Assembly (NCBI GenBank): GCA_025059995.1
Contig: JANXCF010000009.1
Span: 30,371-94,370, forward strand
Direction of reading: 5' to 3'
Origin: Leptospiraceae bacterium
GTDB taxonomy: Bacteria; Spirochaetota; Leptospiria; Leptospirales; Leptonemataceae
Length of the DNA stretch: 64,000 nt
Shown: one piece after another, positions 45,439-55,816 of the stretch
Layout of the letters: every line of letters starts with the position of its first letter
Numbering within the stretch: the stretch's first letter is position 1
Made by a program: the position numbers and the translations under genes
Notes under the pieces: generated by a model
The model's database searches: none
What the model was told of the DNA's origin: nothing
The model's input: only the letters and a program-made list of their open reading frames with translations

Positions 45439-45921
45439 TCATGTATTTCCCTTTAAGTCTGCAAGGATATCTAAAGCGTGGGTTTCTACCTTTACTTTCG
45501 GATAAACCTTGATGATTTTTAAATTCTTGTCGATAATAAATGTCGTTCTTTGAATTCCCATAGTTGTCTTTCCATACATTTTTTTCTCCTTCCAAACTCC
45601 AAAGTACTCAGCTAATTCTTTTTGTTCATCGGATATAAGAGGAAAATTCAATTGGTATTTTTCTTTGAACTTTTGATGGGAACTCACGGAATCAGCAGAA
45701 ACCCCAACAACGTTGTAACCTAAGTTTTGAAGTTCGCTTATGGCATCACGGAAACCGCAAGCTTCTTTTGTGCAACCTGGGGTTAAATCCTTAGGATAAA
45801 AATAAAGAATTATTCCTTTCTTCCCTATGAGTGAGGATAACTTGACGTTTTTTCCATCATCAAGGATTACAGAAAAGTCATTGATTATGGTATTTTCTTT
45901 TAGTATTTCCTTCATAGACAT
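45439..45921 (-). CDS. bcp: Thioredoxin-dependent peroxiredoxin Bcp
   Basis: Bcp reduces hydrogen peroxide and lipid peroxides. The peroxidatic Cys50 is in YFYPKDLTPGCTKEACGFRD, with a likely resolving Cys55 five residues later, the standard Bcp arrangement. VVGVSADSVSSHQKFKEKYQ and FPLISDEQKELAEYFGVW are also family hallmarks. The 160-residue length is normal. The ATG shares a base with the upstream stop (TAATG), and trxB, which could supply its reductant system, is divergent about 400 bases away. The start could alternatively be the next Met at 45915. Confidence 0.95.
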   Translation of the reverse strand: MSMKEILKENTIINDFSVILDDGKNVKLSSLIGKKGIILYFYPKDLTPGCTKEACGFRDAISELQNLGYNVVGVSADSVSSHQKFKEKYQLNFPLISDEQKELAEYFGVWKEKKMYGKTTMGIQRTTFIIDKNLKIIKVYPKVKVETHALDILADLKGNT

Positions 45922-46271
45922 TAAATTCCATCTTTTATGGGTCTTCTTCCACGAAAACCAGATTCATAATCGTGTTCATACAAAATATCTGGTTCGTTAT
46001 ACTTCCAACAATAATACCCTTTCCCGTGATCAAAGTCAATCAGCCATAAGCCTTTTACTTCTACCTTCATATCGATCATCTTCATGATCCAAATTCGAAT
46101 AAGATTTTGAATTTCCTCTTCTATTTGTTCTTGCTCAAACTCAGGTAAGATATTTTCCATCTTTCGTTGCAAACTCTCGACTTTACGGTAGTATTCATCT
46201 GTGATTTTATAAATGATAGGGAATACTTCTCTTGCTTCTTCTAAGGTCCAAATTTTCTTTTTTTGTTCCAC
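45921..46271 (-). CDS. DUF2203-family protein
   Basis: The 116-residue sequence from the GTG at 46271 matches the DUF2203 layout: [18 protein letters not shown] at the start, then [34 protein letters not shown] and FRGRRPI at the end. Function is unknown. A longer frame to an ATG at 46340 exists, but it adds a poly-Phe segment encoded by an A/T homopolymer and comes within 8 bases of the divergent trxB start. I preferred GTG, which has an AAGTGGT-like ribosome site, but the upstream ATG cannot be excluded. It is translationally coupled to bcp (TAATG). Confidence 0.75.
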   Translation of the reverse strand: MEQKKKIWTLEEAREVFPIIYKITDEYYRKVESLQRKMENILPEFEQEQIEEEIQNLIRIWIMKMIDMKVEVKGLWLIDFDHGKGYYCWKYNEPDILYEHDYESGFRGRRPIKDGI

Positions 46272-46348
46272 AATACCACTTAAAAAAAAAAAGAAAAAAA
46301 AACAAGAAAAGAATGACACAAAAGCAACATAGATTTTCACAGGATATT

Positions 46349-47320
46349 ATGGAACTTACAAATAAGGTTCATAAAGTTGTTATTATTGGAAGTGGACCTG
46401 CTGCTCATACAGCTGCAATTTATACGGCAAGAGCAAACTTATCCCCTATTATGTTTGAAGGTTTCATGGCTGGCGGTATTGCCGCTGGAGGACAGCTCAC
46501 AACAACAACCGAAGTAGAAAACTTTCCCGGGTTTCCAGAAGGAATTTCTGGACCAGAACTCATGGAAAGAATGAGGAAGCAATCCCTCAAGTTCGGAACA
46601 ACCATAATCACGGAAACCATTACAAAAGTGGATTTCTCTGAACGTCCCTTCAAGCTATGGCGAGAAGGCTTAGAAGATGATGAACCTGTTTTAGCTCAGT
46701 CTGTGATTATTGCAACGGGAGCTACGGCAAAAAGATTAGGTATCCAGGGTGAGGAAACCTATTGGCAGAAAGGGATTTCTGCCTGTGCTGTTTGTGATGG
46801 CGCATTGCCGATTTTTCGAAACCGACCTTTAGTAGTGGTTGGTGGTGGGGACTCCGCTTGTGAGGAAGCTACTTTCTTAACAAAGTTCGGTTCGATTGTA
46901 TATATGGTTCATCGAAGGGATAAACTGCGAGCTTCTAAAATCATGCAAGAAAGAGTCTTCAAGAACCCCAAAATCAAAATCATTTGGAATTCCGTAGTGA
47001 TTGAGGCTTTGGGTAATGAGGTATTAGAAAAAGTCAAAATCAAAAACGTCATTACAAATGAAATTCATGACTTAGAAGCAAATGGGCTTTTTTATGCCAT
47101 TGGACATAAACCAAACACAGATCCATTTCGAGGTTTTCTTGATCTTGATGAGGACGGCTATATCATAACTAAGCCGGGAACTACCCAAACAAATATTCCT
47201 GGGGTTTTCGCTGCTGGTGATGTTCAGGATAAAAAATATCGTCAAGCCATTACGGCTGCTGGATCAGGTTGTATGGCAGCTTTGGAGTGTGAAAAATACT
47301 TAGAGTCTATCAACGACTAA
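46349..47320 (+). CDS. trxB: Thioredoxin reductase
   Basis: TrxB reduces thioredoxin with NADPH through FAD. I placed the start at the ATG 46349 ([20 protein letters not shown]), giving 323 residues; a frame open from 46232 adds a Lys-rich, low-complexity segment. The FAD loop is [16 protein letters not shown], the redox motif is [11 protein letters not shown] (Cys146, Cys149), and the NADPH loop is [35 protein letters not shown] lies near the end. It probably supports bcp, which is transcribed divergently. A terminator candidate begins at its stop codon. Confidence 0.96.
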   Translation: MELTNKVHKVVIIGSGPAAHTAAIYTARANLSPIMFEGFMAGGIAAGGQLTTTTEVENFPGFPEGISGPELMERMRKQSLKFGTTIITETITKVDFSERPFKLWREGLEDDEPVLAQSVIIATGATAKRLGIQGEETYWQKGISACAVCDGALPIFRNRPLVVVGGGDSACEEATFLTKFGSIVYMVHRRDKLRASKIMQERVFKNPKIKIIWNSVVIEALGNEVLEKVKIKNVITNEIHDLEANGLFYAIGHKPNTDPFRGFLDLDEDGYIITKPGTTQTNIPGVFAAGDVQDKKYRQAITAAGSGCMAALECEKYLESIND

Positions 47321-47353
47321 GAATTTTATTAAAACCTTAGATATATTTTTTTT
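47317..47353 (+). terminator. Probable terminator after trxB
   Basis: CTAAG (47317-47321) pairs with CTTAG (47336-47340), with an inner TTTT/AAAA pairing. Eight Ts follow at 47346-47353. It starts in the trxB stop codon and overlaps the end of the convergent gene at 47329. Confidence 0.5.
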
Positions 47354-48090
47354 GAATGTATCTTTTTTCTCAGTACATGTGGTTTGATGGAAAACCTTTC
47401 ACAATATTCAGAAAATCGCTGACGTGGAAGGGAGTAGTTGTTTTTAAACGGGATATACAATCGAGAGACAGTTTTTACAAAATGAACACCCTCTTTGACA
47501 CAAAAAATGGCAAAATGCCTCTCACTAAAACCTAATTGCTTTAGGATCATGATCACAATCAAAATCCCCATACCTGCGCCTTCTTCCGTATCACTCTTTT
47601 GTAAATAATAGTCATATATATTCAGATCTTGCTTGCTTTCTCGAAACTTCCTTCTAATCCTTTTTTCTTCTTCTTGTAGAAGGATACCTTCATTTAAAAC
47701 ATGGATAATCAGAACTTTATCATCAAATGAAAGAAAAACTTCAAAATAATTATCAAAATCATCAATTTTTGTTTCAAAATCTTCTATTTTTACAAAGTAG
47801 AGTATGTGTTTTAGAATTCTTAATGCCTTTTTGTAGTCATTTTTATCATTGGGATTTAGTTTATATCTTTGGATTATCCACTTTTTGATATTCGCTTTTA
47901 TGGAATTCTGAATGAGTTCTTTGAGCATCATATCAATCGAAATTAGTTGTGCTGCAGAGATTCTTTTACTTAGTTCATTTTCATAGATTTCTTTTAGTTG
48001 CTGATCGATTTGAGGCGTTAAAACCTTACCTTGGATATGAATATTTTTGAAAAAAAACTTCAAATCAGGGTATAAATCCAGAAAATTCAT
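47329..48090 (-). CDS. GHKL-ATPase-like (histidine-kinase-type ATPase) protein
   Basis: This 253-residue protein shows a degenerate HATPase_c domain and no visible H-box or sensor. The N-box is LKELIQNSIKANIKKW (Glu58, Asn62). The G1 box is altered to VLNEGIL (131-137, Asn for the usual Asp), and the G2 box is GAGMGILIVIMILKQLG (171-187). This is the arrangement of anti-sigma-factor-type or kinase ATPase domains, but the altered Asp makes ATP binding uncertain. The start overlaps the thrC stop by four bases. It is the last gene of the minus-strand run beginning at 53840. Confidence 0.65.
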   Translation of the reverse strand: MNFLDLYPDLKFFFKNIHIQGKVLTPQIDQQLKEIYENELSKRISAAQLISIDMMLKELIQNSIKANIKKWIIQRYKLNPNDKNDYKKALRILKHILYFVKIEDFETKIDDFDNYFEVFLSFDDKVLIIHVLNEGILLQEEEKRIRRKFRESKQDLNIYDYYLQKSDTEEGAGMGILIVIMILKQLGFSERHFAIFCVKEGVHFVKTVSRLYIPFKNNYSLPRQRFSEYCERFSIKPHVLRKKIHSKKIYLRF

Positions 48091-49433
48091 GAAATTTGAT
48101 TGAGTTTCTTTTCAATCACAAGTTTGATTTTGTCTAAATTTGGTTCTAAAACTAAAGGTTCATTAGTAAACCTTGATTTTACATCGGGGATTTGTTTTTT
48201 GTGGTAATTTAACTTAAATTCAGTAAACTTCAAGCCATGAGCAGTGGATATGACCACTACTCGTTCTTTTGGTAAGATAATGTTTTTTCTTCGAAGCTTA
48301 TCTAATGCAACAAAGGCTACGGCAGTGTGTGGGTCTAAATACATCCCAAATCGATCTATATAACCTGCCATATTTGCCAATTCGTCCTCCGTAGCTTCCT
48401 CGACCACACCATCCGTAAGAAGTAGAGCTCTTTTTGCTCGTTTGAAGCTTACGGGATTTCCAATTTGGATTGCGGATGCTAAGGTATTTTTCGCCTTAAT
48501 GGGTTCAAAGGTTTGGAATTGATTGAGAAAACTCCTATACAATGGATTTGCATTAGCACTTTGCGCAACGGCTACACGAGGCAATCGGTTTATGATTTGG
48601 GTTTCTTTTAAAAGAAGGAGTCCTTCCACTAAAGCAGAGACATTCCCCAGATTTCCTCCTGGTATTATAAACCAATCAGGAGCTTCCCACTGTAATTGTT
48701 GGATGACTTCTATCCCCACTGTTTTTTGTCCTTCAATTCGTAAGGGATTCAGGGAATTTGCTAAATAAATCCCTAGGTCCTTATCCATAGTAATTTCCTG
48801 AACTAATTTCATACAACCATCGAAATCTGTTTCTAAGCTCAACACAAGAGCTCCATTAGAGATAGGCTGTATTAGTTGAGCCAAAGAAACCTTATCTTTT
48901 GGAAGGAAGATAATCACAGGGATTCCAGCATAAGCTCCATAAGAAGCGAGTGCGGCACTGGTATCACCAGTTGAAGCACAAGAAATTGCACGAATTGGTT
49001 TTCCCGCAAAAATCAATTGCTTTACATGACTCACCAATACCGTCATTCCTAAATCTTTAAAAGAACCTGTATGAGACACTCCACTTTGTTTTATCCAAAG
49101 TTCTTGTAAGCCTAGTTCCTGAGCATATTTAGTTAATGGAATAAGGGGAGTAGCACCTTCTCCTAAAGAAACAATATTTTCTTCTTTCACGAAGGGTAGA
49201 ACCCATTCTTTCTTCCCCCAAACCCCCGAGTTGTAAGGATAATTTCCTTTGCGAAAACGCTCATCAAATATGCTTTTCCATTCTATAGAAGATCGTTGTT
49301 TGATTGCTTCAATATCATGCTTAACATCTAATAATCCATTACAGGAAGGACAGCGAAATATGACTTCATCAATAGGGTAAACTTGATGACAATCCATGCA
49401 TTGCAAATAAGCTTTTAGTTCTAAAGTTTTCAT
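48087..49433 (-). CDS. thrC: Threonine synthase
   Basis: ThrC converts O-phosphohomoserine to threonine with PLP. The PLP lysine is Lys126 in KQSGVSHTGSFKDLGM, and SCASTGDTSAALASYGAYAG is the phosphate/substrate loop; FIIPGGNLGNVSA matches later. The N-terminus carries a zinc-ribbon-like pair of C-x-x-C motifs (Cys12, Cys15, Cys28, Cys31), found in a subset of threonine synthases. The 448-residue length is normal. It is embedded in a run of signalling-like genes rather than with other threonine genes. Its end overlaps the HATPase gene start (ATGA). Confidence 0.94.
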   Translation of the reverse strand: MKTLELKAYLQCMDCHQVYPIDEVIFRCPSCNGLLDVKHDIEAIKQRSSIEWKSIFDERFRKGNYPYNSGVWGKKEWVLPFVKEENIVSLGEGATPLIPLTKYAQELGLQELWIKQSGVSHTGSFKDLGMTVLVSHVKQLIFAGKPIRAISCASTGDTSAALASYGAYAGIPVIIFLPKDKVSLAQLIQPISNGALVLSLETDFDGCMKLVQEITMDKDLGIYLANSLNPLRIEGQKTVGIEVIQQLQWEAPDWFIIPGGNLGNVSALVEGLLLLKETQIINRLPRVAVAQSANANPLYRSFLNQFQTFEPIKAKNTLASAIQIGNPVSFKRAKRALLLTDGVVEEATEDELANMAGYIDRFGMYLDPHTAVAFVALDKLRRKNIILPKERVVVISTAHGLKFTEFKLNYHKKQIPDVKSRFTNEPLVLEPNLDKIKLVIEKKLNQIS

Positions 49434-49446
49434 AAGTATCCCATAA

Positions 49447-50088
49447 TCAAGTAAGTGCTTCTACTTCTTCGGCTTTTGGTTTTCCAAAGGAATAAATCCC
49501 TTTTTTATCGCGAGACTTTAGGTCTATGCCAGGATAGATTTTTATAACTTTAAAAATGAATTTCATTTTCTCGTCTCCAAAACTATCATAGAAATATTTT
49601 ACCGATAGTTCGAATTCCACATAATGTATAGGTCGATTATTTTGAATAAAAGCAATTATCCGAATATACGCGGGATGACCAATGAATTCTCGACTTTCAA
49701 CAGTAACAGCTTCATTTAAAAATGAGTAGTTTGTTGTGTGTGGAGCTTTCCAAAACACTTTATTTTTTGCATGAGGTTTAAAAGTTAGTAGGTATTCTTC
49801 CAGTCCTTTTTCTTTTTGGAAATGTATTTCTAAGTGAGGTTCTTCAATCCCCTTCAATCGTAAAGATATATCCGATTGGAGTAAACCGATAAAAACACTT
49901 TTCCTTCGAGTATTGTTATCAATCACAATCTCTTTGACGTCTCCAACTAATGGCGGAGGTGATTGTAAATCCAAATATAGCTTTCTTGATGGTGAATAAA
50001 TAAAAACATAAAAACCATAACCAACAATAACCAATGCCACAAAAAGAATAGAATAAAAAACCAATTCAATATAAAAAGGGATAATCAC
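49447..50088 (-). CDS. Hypothetical single-pass membrane protein
   Basis: I do not recognise this 213-residue protein. One membrane helix (about 8-30, VFYSILFVALVIVGYGFYVF) is followed by a mostly beta-rich domain containing VGDVKEIVIDNNTRRKSVFI and HPAYIRIIAFIQNNRPIHYV. The short N-terminus suggests the bulk could be in either compartment; a cytoplasmic location would suit the positive YSPSRK after the helix. The tail ends GIYSFGKPKAEEVEAL. The start overlaps the lipoprotein stop by four bases, so they are coupled and perhaps act together. No motif points to a function. Confidence 0.6.
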   Translation of the reverse strand: MIIPFYIELVFYSILFVALVIVGYGFYVFIYSPSRKLYLDLQSPPPLVGDVKEIVIDNNTRRKSVFIGLLQSDISLRLKGIEEPHLEIHFQKEKGLEEYLLTFKPHAKNKVFWKAPHTTNYSFLNEAVTVESREFIGHPAYIRIIAFIQNNRPIHYVEFELSVKYFYDSFGDEKMKFIFKVIKIYPGIDLKSRDKKGIYSFGKPKAEEVEALT

Positions 50089-50690
50089 TGCTTTAAAGAA
50101 CGTTTGATGTATTCAATAGCTTTCTGTTTTGATTGTTCTTCTGTTAAGTTGGGATCCTTTTGGATAATCCACTGCATTCGAATGTAAAATTCATCAATCT
50201 GTTTTTTTTCATCATTGAGATAACGAAATCGATATCTTGAGGCATCATCCATGAATAGCTGGAGTGCTTGCTTCATCTTTGGAATGAAGTTAGGGTGATA
50301 ATGTAATTTTTCAATACTTCCTGAATGAGGATTTAGCTTGACCTTCAAAACCCCTTCGAAATTCCAATCTTTGAAATTCAATAATTGATCATATTCACGA
50401 TATTTTTTTAATTGTTCTTGATCTCCGACAGGATCAGGTATGACTTCGAATTCTTCTATGTATCCTATTTGTTTATATGTATATTTATCATTCATGATCA
50501 AAACTCTTATCGCTTCCTCTTTAAGTTTATTACTTAAATCAAGAAAGTAAGGGTGTTCGAAAATTTCACTTTTCGAAGTTTCTGTTTCAATTTTGGAGGC
50601 AATTTCTAAAGACGTTTCATCTTTTTGTGTAGTTTTACAATAAATACTCACATTGAAAAAGATAATGATTCCTATTATTTTCCATTTCAT
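50085..50690 (-). CDS. Probable lipoprotein
   Basis: This 201-residue protein starts MKWKIIGIIIFFNVSIYCKT. The hydrophobic stretch ends in a Cys at residue 18, with the loose spirochaete-type lipobox (SIYC) rather than the classical LxGC. It is probably exported and lipidated. The mature part is polar and charged, with GVLKVKLNPHSGSIEKLHYH and FMDDASRYRFRYLNDEKKQ. Some spirochaete lipoproteins of this kind are periplasm- or surface-exposed. It is coupled to the membrane protein downstream and lies 14 bases from the GAF-like gene. No homologue recognised. Confidence 0.6.
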   Translation of the reverse strand: MKWKIIGIIIFFNVSIYCKTTQKDETSLEIASKIETETSKSEIFEHPYFLDLSNKLKEEAIRVLIMNDKYTYKQIGYIEEFEVIPDPVGDQEQLKKYREYDQLLNFKDWNFEGVLKVKLNPHSGSIEKLHYHPNFIPKMKQALQLFMDDASRYRFRYLNDEKKQIDEFYIRMQWIIQKDPNLTEEQSKQKAIEYIKRSLKQ

Positions 50691-50704
50691 ACTACGTGAA
50701 TTAA

Positions 50705-52558
50705 TTATATATCCAATAAAGCAAGTATCTTTTTAATATTATCTACATCCGTTGGATACGTGTAGATTTCATAAGTAAAGATGGGTTCAATGGGAGATTC
50801 TAAAAAAACATTCTCTTCTTTGATTGTTGTAATCAATTTTCTTAGGAACATTTGTGCATCTTTTTGGGTATGATTTTCTAATAGAATTATCAATCTACTT
50901 GAAGATAATCTAGAAAAAAAACTTTGTTTATTTAAACTTTTTCTGATAGTGTTTATGAATTTATTCAAGATTTCTTCCAATTTTTTGACTTCATTTACTG
51001 CCATTAATCGTTTGATATTTTTGATTTTGAAATCCACTATCGTTATAGGAATTTGTAGTTCATCTGATTTTTGGATTTCTTTCTCCAAGAGACTTTTTAT
51101 AGGACTAAATGTATCTTTAAGAACTAAATCCCTTTCTTTGAAAAACAGAAGATTTGAAATAACAGGTGCGATAAACGTAGCAAAATACAATAACCATGAA
51201 AATTGATTCTGATTTTGTGTTCGGGAAAACTTGTGAATTATCAACATTCCTATCAGCCAATTTTGATGAATTATAGGAACAATAAGAAAACTTTCCATTA
51301 GAGCAATATCTTCTTCAGAATAATTATCAATCACATCTTGATGATTTTTAAAGTCTTTCAAATCATATACTTGATTCAAATTAGATACCAAATTCACTAA
51401 ATCACTTTGAAATGATAAATCAAATTTTTGCAAACTAGTTAGAGAAATGTTCTTACCAGAAAATAATTTATATGAGTTTTGATCAGTATCCAATAAAATG
51501 AATGAAAACATGGAAACAGAGAAATTCGTTTCTAAAAATGACTGAATTGCATCAAAAACTTGATCTAAATTCTTAAATGAAGTTATTTCTGTTGTAAATT
51601 CTAATAAGTTTTTCGTGTATTCATTGAATGCTTTTGTTTCTTGGACATATTCATAGAATTCAAAGTTCTTTTGAAGTTGCTTTAACTTGGAAACACTCAG
51701 CTTTATCAATATCCTCAGAAATTCCAGATCATCTAATATATAATCATTTCGATCTAAAGGATTTGATATAAAGAAAATAGCAAAGATACGTCTCTCTGCA
51801 TCCATCACATCCATCAAAGGAAAATAAATAACAAAATCATTAAAGATATTTTGAAAGTCCTTTAGTTTCGTTTGAAGGGTATTAAGTTTCTTTTTTAACG
51901 AATTCAAATAGAAAATTTCACCTTGTGCTTGTGGAACACTTTTACATTCTTTGATAAAATCATCGTCATAATTCAGCTCCAATGAGATTTCTTCATAACC
52001 TACTTGGATTATTGAAGAAAAAGATGGTTGATTTTCTTTAAATACATTTTGATTTCCAAAAACTAAAATAGATCGAGTTCCTAACTGTTCTTGAATACTA
52101 AAAGAGATGATTTCCAAAACTTCTTCATAATTTTCTAATTCTTGAAGTTCTTCTGCAAAGTCAAAAAGAGATAAGTAGTAATCGATTCTTTTCTGACCAG
52201 CAATGTGAATTTCTTCAGGAAGAGTTAATACTTCTTCCTCTTCTTCAAGAATTCGACTGGGTAATGTTTCGTCCTTGGATTTTTGAGATAGCTCTTGATG
52301 GATTTCTTTTTCCCATTCTTCAAATATATCAACTTTGGGAGGTTGTAATTCTAATAGCTCTGGATCCTGTTTGGTTTTTTGATCGTCGATTTTATATCTC
52401 GGTAAATCAATTTTTTCATTGAATAGTTCCCGAAATTTCTTTGCCTTTAAATAAAGGCTTTTAGGTTCTTCTTCTAATTTTTTTCGAAATTCTATAAGTT
52501 TGTGGTATAAGCCCCGCTTTTCTTTTTGAAAAGCTAAAGCTTTTTCGAAAAGTCCCAT
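50705..52558 (-). CDS. GAF-like protein with a degenerate GGDEF-like C-terminus
   Basis: This 617-residue cytoplasmic protein begins with a charged helical region (about 1-125). A long middle contains at least one GAF-like segment (SFILLDTDQNSYKLF, IVPIIHQNWLIGMLIIHKFS) and an earlier related one (YFPLMDVMDAERRIFAIFFI). The last 130 residues follow the order of a GGDEF fold: ITIVDFKIKNIKRLM, then SFFSRLSSSRLIILLENHTQ, then YTYPTDVDNIKKILALLD. The GG[DE]EF signature itself is lost (RLSSSRLI), so it is unlikely to make c-di-GMP. It may instead sense or bind a ligand. It is operonic with the acidic repeat protein, 7 bases upstream. Confidence 0.6.
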   Translation of the reverse strand: MGLFEKALAFQKEKRGLYHKLIEFRKKLEEEPKSLYLKAKKFRELFNEKIDLPRYKIDDQKTKQDPELLELQPPKVDIFEEWEKEIHQELSQKSKDETLPSRILEEEEEVLTLPEEIHIAGQKRIDYYLSLFDFAEELQELENYEEVLEIISFSIQEQLGTRSILVFGNQNVFKENQPSFSSIIQVGYEEISLELNYDDDFIKECKSVPQAQGEIFYLNSLKKKLNTLQTKLKDFQNIFNDFVIYFPLMDVMDAERRIFAIFFISNPLDRNDYILDDLEFLRILIKLSVSKLKQLQKNFEFYEYVQETKAFNEYTKNLLEFTTEITSFKNLDQVFDAIQSFLETNFSVSMFSFILLDTDQNSYKLFSGKNISLTSLQKFDLSFQSDLVNLVSNLNQVYDLKDFKNHQDVIDNYSEEDIALMESFLIVPIIHQNWLIGMLIIHKFSRTQNQNQFSWLLYFATFIAPVISNLLFFKERDLVLKDTFSPIKSLLEKEIQKSDELQIPITIVDFKIKNIKRLMAVNEVKKLEEILNKFINTIRKSLNKQSFFSRLSSSRLIILLENHTQKDAQMFLRKLITTIKEENVFLESPIEPIFTYEIYTYPTDVDNIKKILALLDI

Positions 52559-52565
52559 TTTAGTT

Positions 52566-53840
52566 TTAGTTTTCGGGTGGATAAATTCCTAAAGTCTCAA
52601 TCACTTTTTTATATAAGTTAAAATATTCGGAACGGCTAAACTCTTTGATTACATCGTCAGGCAGCTTATCAAATAGAGTATCCAAGTATGCAATGATCTT
52701 TTTTAGTTCTTCTTTTCGTATGCCAGTTTCACTTTCTATCTCGTCTACTAGGGAACTTCTATCTTTTATTTCTTTTTCTTGAATTCCTTGATCAAGTGTT
52801 GATTTTACTTCATAAATTTCTGGCTCTGGTACTACTACTTGATCCAAGTCTCCTTTAATTTCTTCTATAATGTCTGTTAGTTCATTGTCTGTAAGGGCTA
52901 TTTTTTCTTCATCTTCTACAATCGGTTCCGGAACTTCGATGGTTTCTAAATCATCTTTATATATTTCATCAACTTGAACGTTTTCTTGTTGTTCTACTTC
53001 TTCATGAAGTTCTAAAGCTAAATCCTGGAATTCTTCACCTGACACAATTTGATCAAGTTCTTCAGGTGTAAGTGAAATAGACTCATCATCATCAATAGAA
53101 ACGTCTGAAAGTTTAGGCATTTCAAAATCTTTCTCATCCAAATTATTGGCTCCCTGATTTTCATAGATGGGCTTTTCTTCATCCTCTAATACTATTTTGT
53201 TTACTAATTCTTCTTCTGGAATTTCAGGTTCAGGGACTTCAAGCAAGGGGAGGTCCTCATTCGTTTCTTGTATATCATCAATCTCAAAATCCTCTGGAAC
53301 TTCTGATAGAATATCATCCAACTCATTTTCACTTAGACTAATAGGCTGCTCTACTTCATCAATTTCTGTTGTTTCATTTGATGTTTTTAGAGGTTTTAAA
53401 TTAGATTCATCCATTTCTTCTAAATCGATTTCAATAGGCTCTGGGAGTTCCACAGACTCCTTTTTTTCTAATGTATCACTTATTTCTAATTCGGATGAGT
53501 AATCTCCATGGGAGTCTTTATCTAATTCAGACCCTATTTCTTTCTCAGAAACTTGATCTATCGACTCAAGTTCCAAAATCTCATCTAATTCGTTACTCGT
53601 AAGTGCTACAGAACCAAAATCTTCATATTCCTCTTGATTCTCTTGTTCTAATAAAAGTTCATGATTAGCATTAACATCATCAGAGTCAGATTTCACTTCA
53701 TAATCATAGTCATGAAGCTTATTTACAGATTCATCTAAATCTATATTTAGTTCATCATCCAAAGTAAAATCAGGTAGATCAAGGGCTTCTAAATCAAAAT
53801 CTATGTCTTCAAATTGCGATGAACTTTCTTTTTGACTCAT
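52566..53840 (-). CDS. Highly acidic repeat protein with a conserved C-terminal helical domain
   Basis: This 424-residue protein is extremely rich in Glu, Asp, Ser and Leu, and mostly disordered. Four copies of a short motif, [SA]-L-[ST]-x-x-E-L-[DT]-x-I-[LVI], lie at residues 79-89, 168-178, 256-266 and 315-325. A second motif containing P-E-P recurs at about 133, 203, 304 and 338. The C-terminus (about 375-424) is different: EELKKIIAYLDTLFDKLPDD and SEYFNLYKKVIETLGI, a helical domain I associate with spirochaete proteins. It may be a scaffold that binds several partners through the repeats. It is the first gene of the run ending at 47329. Confidence 0.7.
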   Translation of the reverse strand: MSQKESSSQFEDIDFDLEALDLPDFTLDDELNIDLDESVNKLHDYDYEVKSDSDDVNANHELLLEQENQEEYEDFGSVALTSNELDEILELESIDQVSEKEIGSELDKDSHGDYSSELEISDTLEKKESVELPEPIEIDLEEMDESNLKPLKTSNETTEIDEVEQPISLSENELDDILSEVPEDFEIDDIQETNEDLPLLEVPEPEIPEEELVNKIVLEDEEKPIYENQGANNLDEKDFEMPKLSDVSIDDDESISLTPEELDQIVSGEEFQDLALELHEEVEQQENVQVDEIYKDDLETIEVPEPIVEDEEKIALTDNELTDIIEEIKGDLDQVVVPEPEIYEVKSTLDQGIQEKEIKDRSSLVDEIESETGIRKEELKKIIAYLDTLFDKLPDDVIKEFSRSEYFNLYKKVIETLGIYPPEN

Positions 53841-53928
53841 ATATTTTTTACATTTTCGGTTTTCTTAGAAAGAAAAATGACTTTTCTACCTGATAGAAAA
53901 AAATAAAAAAGAGAAGAAATAGTCAAGA

Positions 53929-54330
53929 TTAATTTTCTTGTATAAAAGATAATTTTTTTCTTAGAGCGTCAAGCTTTTGTAATTTTAATTCTATTAGTTC
54001 GCTTCCGTGAGCTTTGAGTTTTTGAACTTCTTGGAATTCTTTTTGAATCTGTTCTTTTTTGAGTTCTTCTTTTTTGTATGCTTCGTTGGCTAATAAAGTG
54101 ACTTTATTTTTTCTTACCTCGAGAAAACCACCATCAATAAAATATACTACCTTTTCTTCATCAGTGGTAATAACAACTTTACCAGGTCCTAACTCAGCTA
54201 TGACATCAACATGATTTTTTAAAATCCCAGCTAATCCATCAAACAAAGGGATAATCACACTCTTAACACTTCCTTCGAATATGGGTCGATATGGTGTAAC
54301 CAAACTTAAAAATAATCCTTCTTGTGTCAT
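53929..54330 (-). CDS. atpC: ATP synthase epsilon subunit
   Basis: The epsilon subunit links the F1 rotor to the c-ring and can inhibit ATP hydrolysis. The 133-residue sequence has LFLSLVTPYRPIFEGSVKSV, FDGLAGILKNHVDVIAELG and YFIDGGFLEVRKNKVTLLAN, the usual beta-sandwich motifs. A C-terminal helical pair rich in Lys and Glu follows. It is the last gene of the atp operon, 43 bases after atpD, with a possible mRNA hairpin just beyond in the 88-base gap to the acidic repeat gene. Confidence 0.93.
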   Translation of the reverse strand: MTQEGLFLSLVTPYRPIFEGSVKSVIIPLFDGLAGILKNHVDVIAELGPGKVVITTDEEKVVYFIDGGFLEVRKNKVTLLANEAYKKEELKKEQIQKEFQEVQKLKAHGSELIELKLQKLDALRKKLSFIQEN

Positions 54331-54373
54331 ATCCTGTTCCTTTCAGAAAAAGAAAAGCCGGATCATCGGCTAA

Positions 54374-55816
<1,443 letters not shown>

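Noticed and set aside
46232..46348. N-terminal extension of trxB with a poly-Lys stretch
   Set aside because: It is encoded by an A-rich homopolymer, and TrxB families start at the Met now used (46349).
53167..53502. Ser-rich frame of 111 codons opposite the acidic repeat protein
   Set aside because: The Ser/Gly composition is simply the complement of GAA/GAT-rich codons on the other strand; no independent support.
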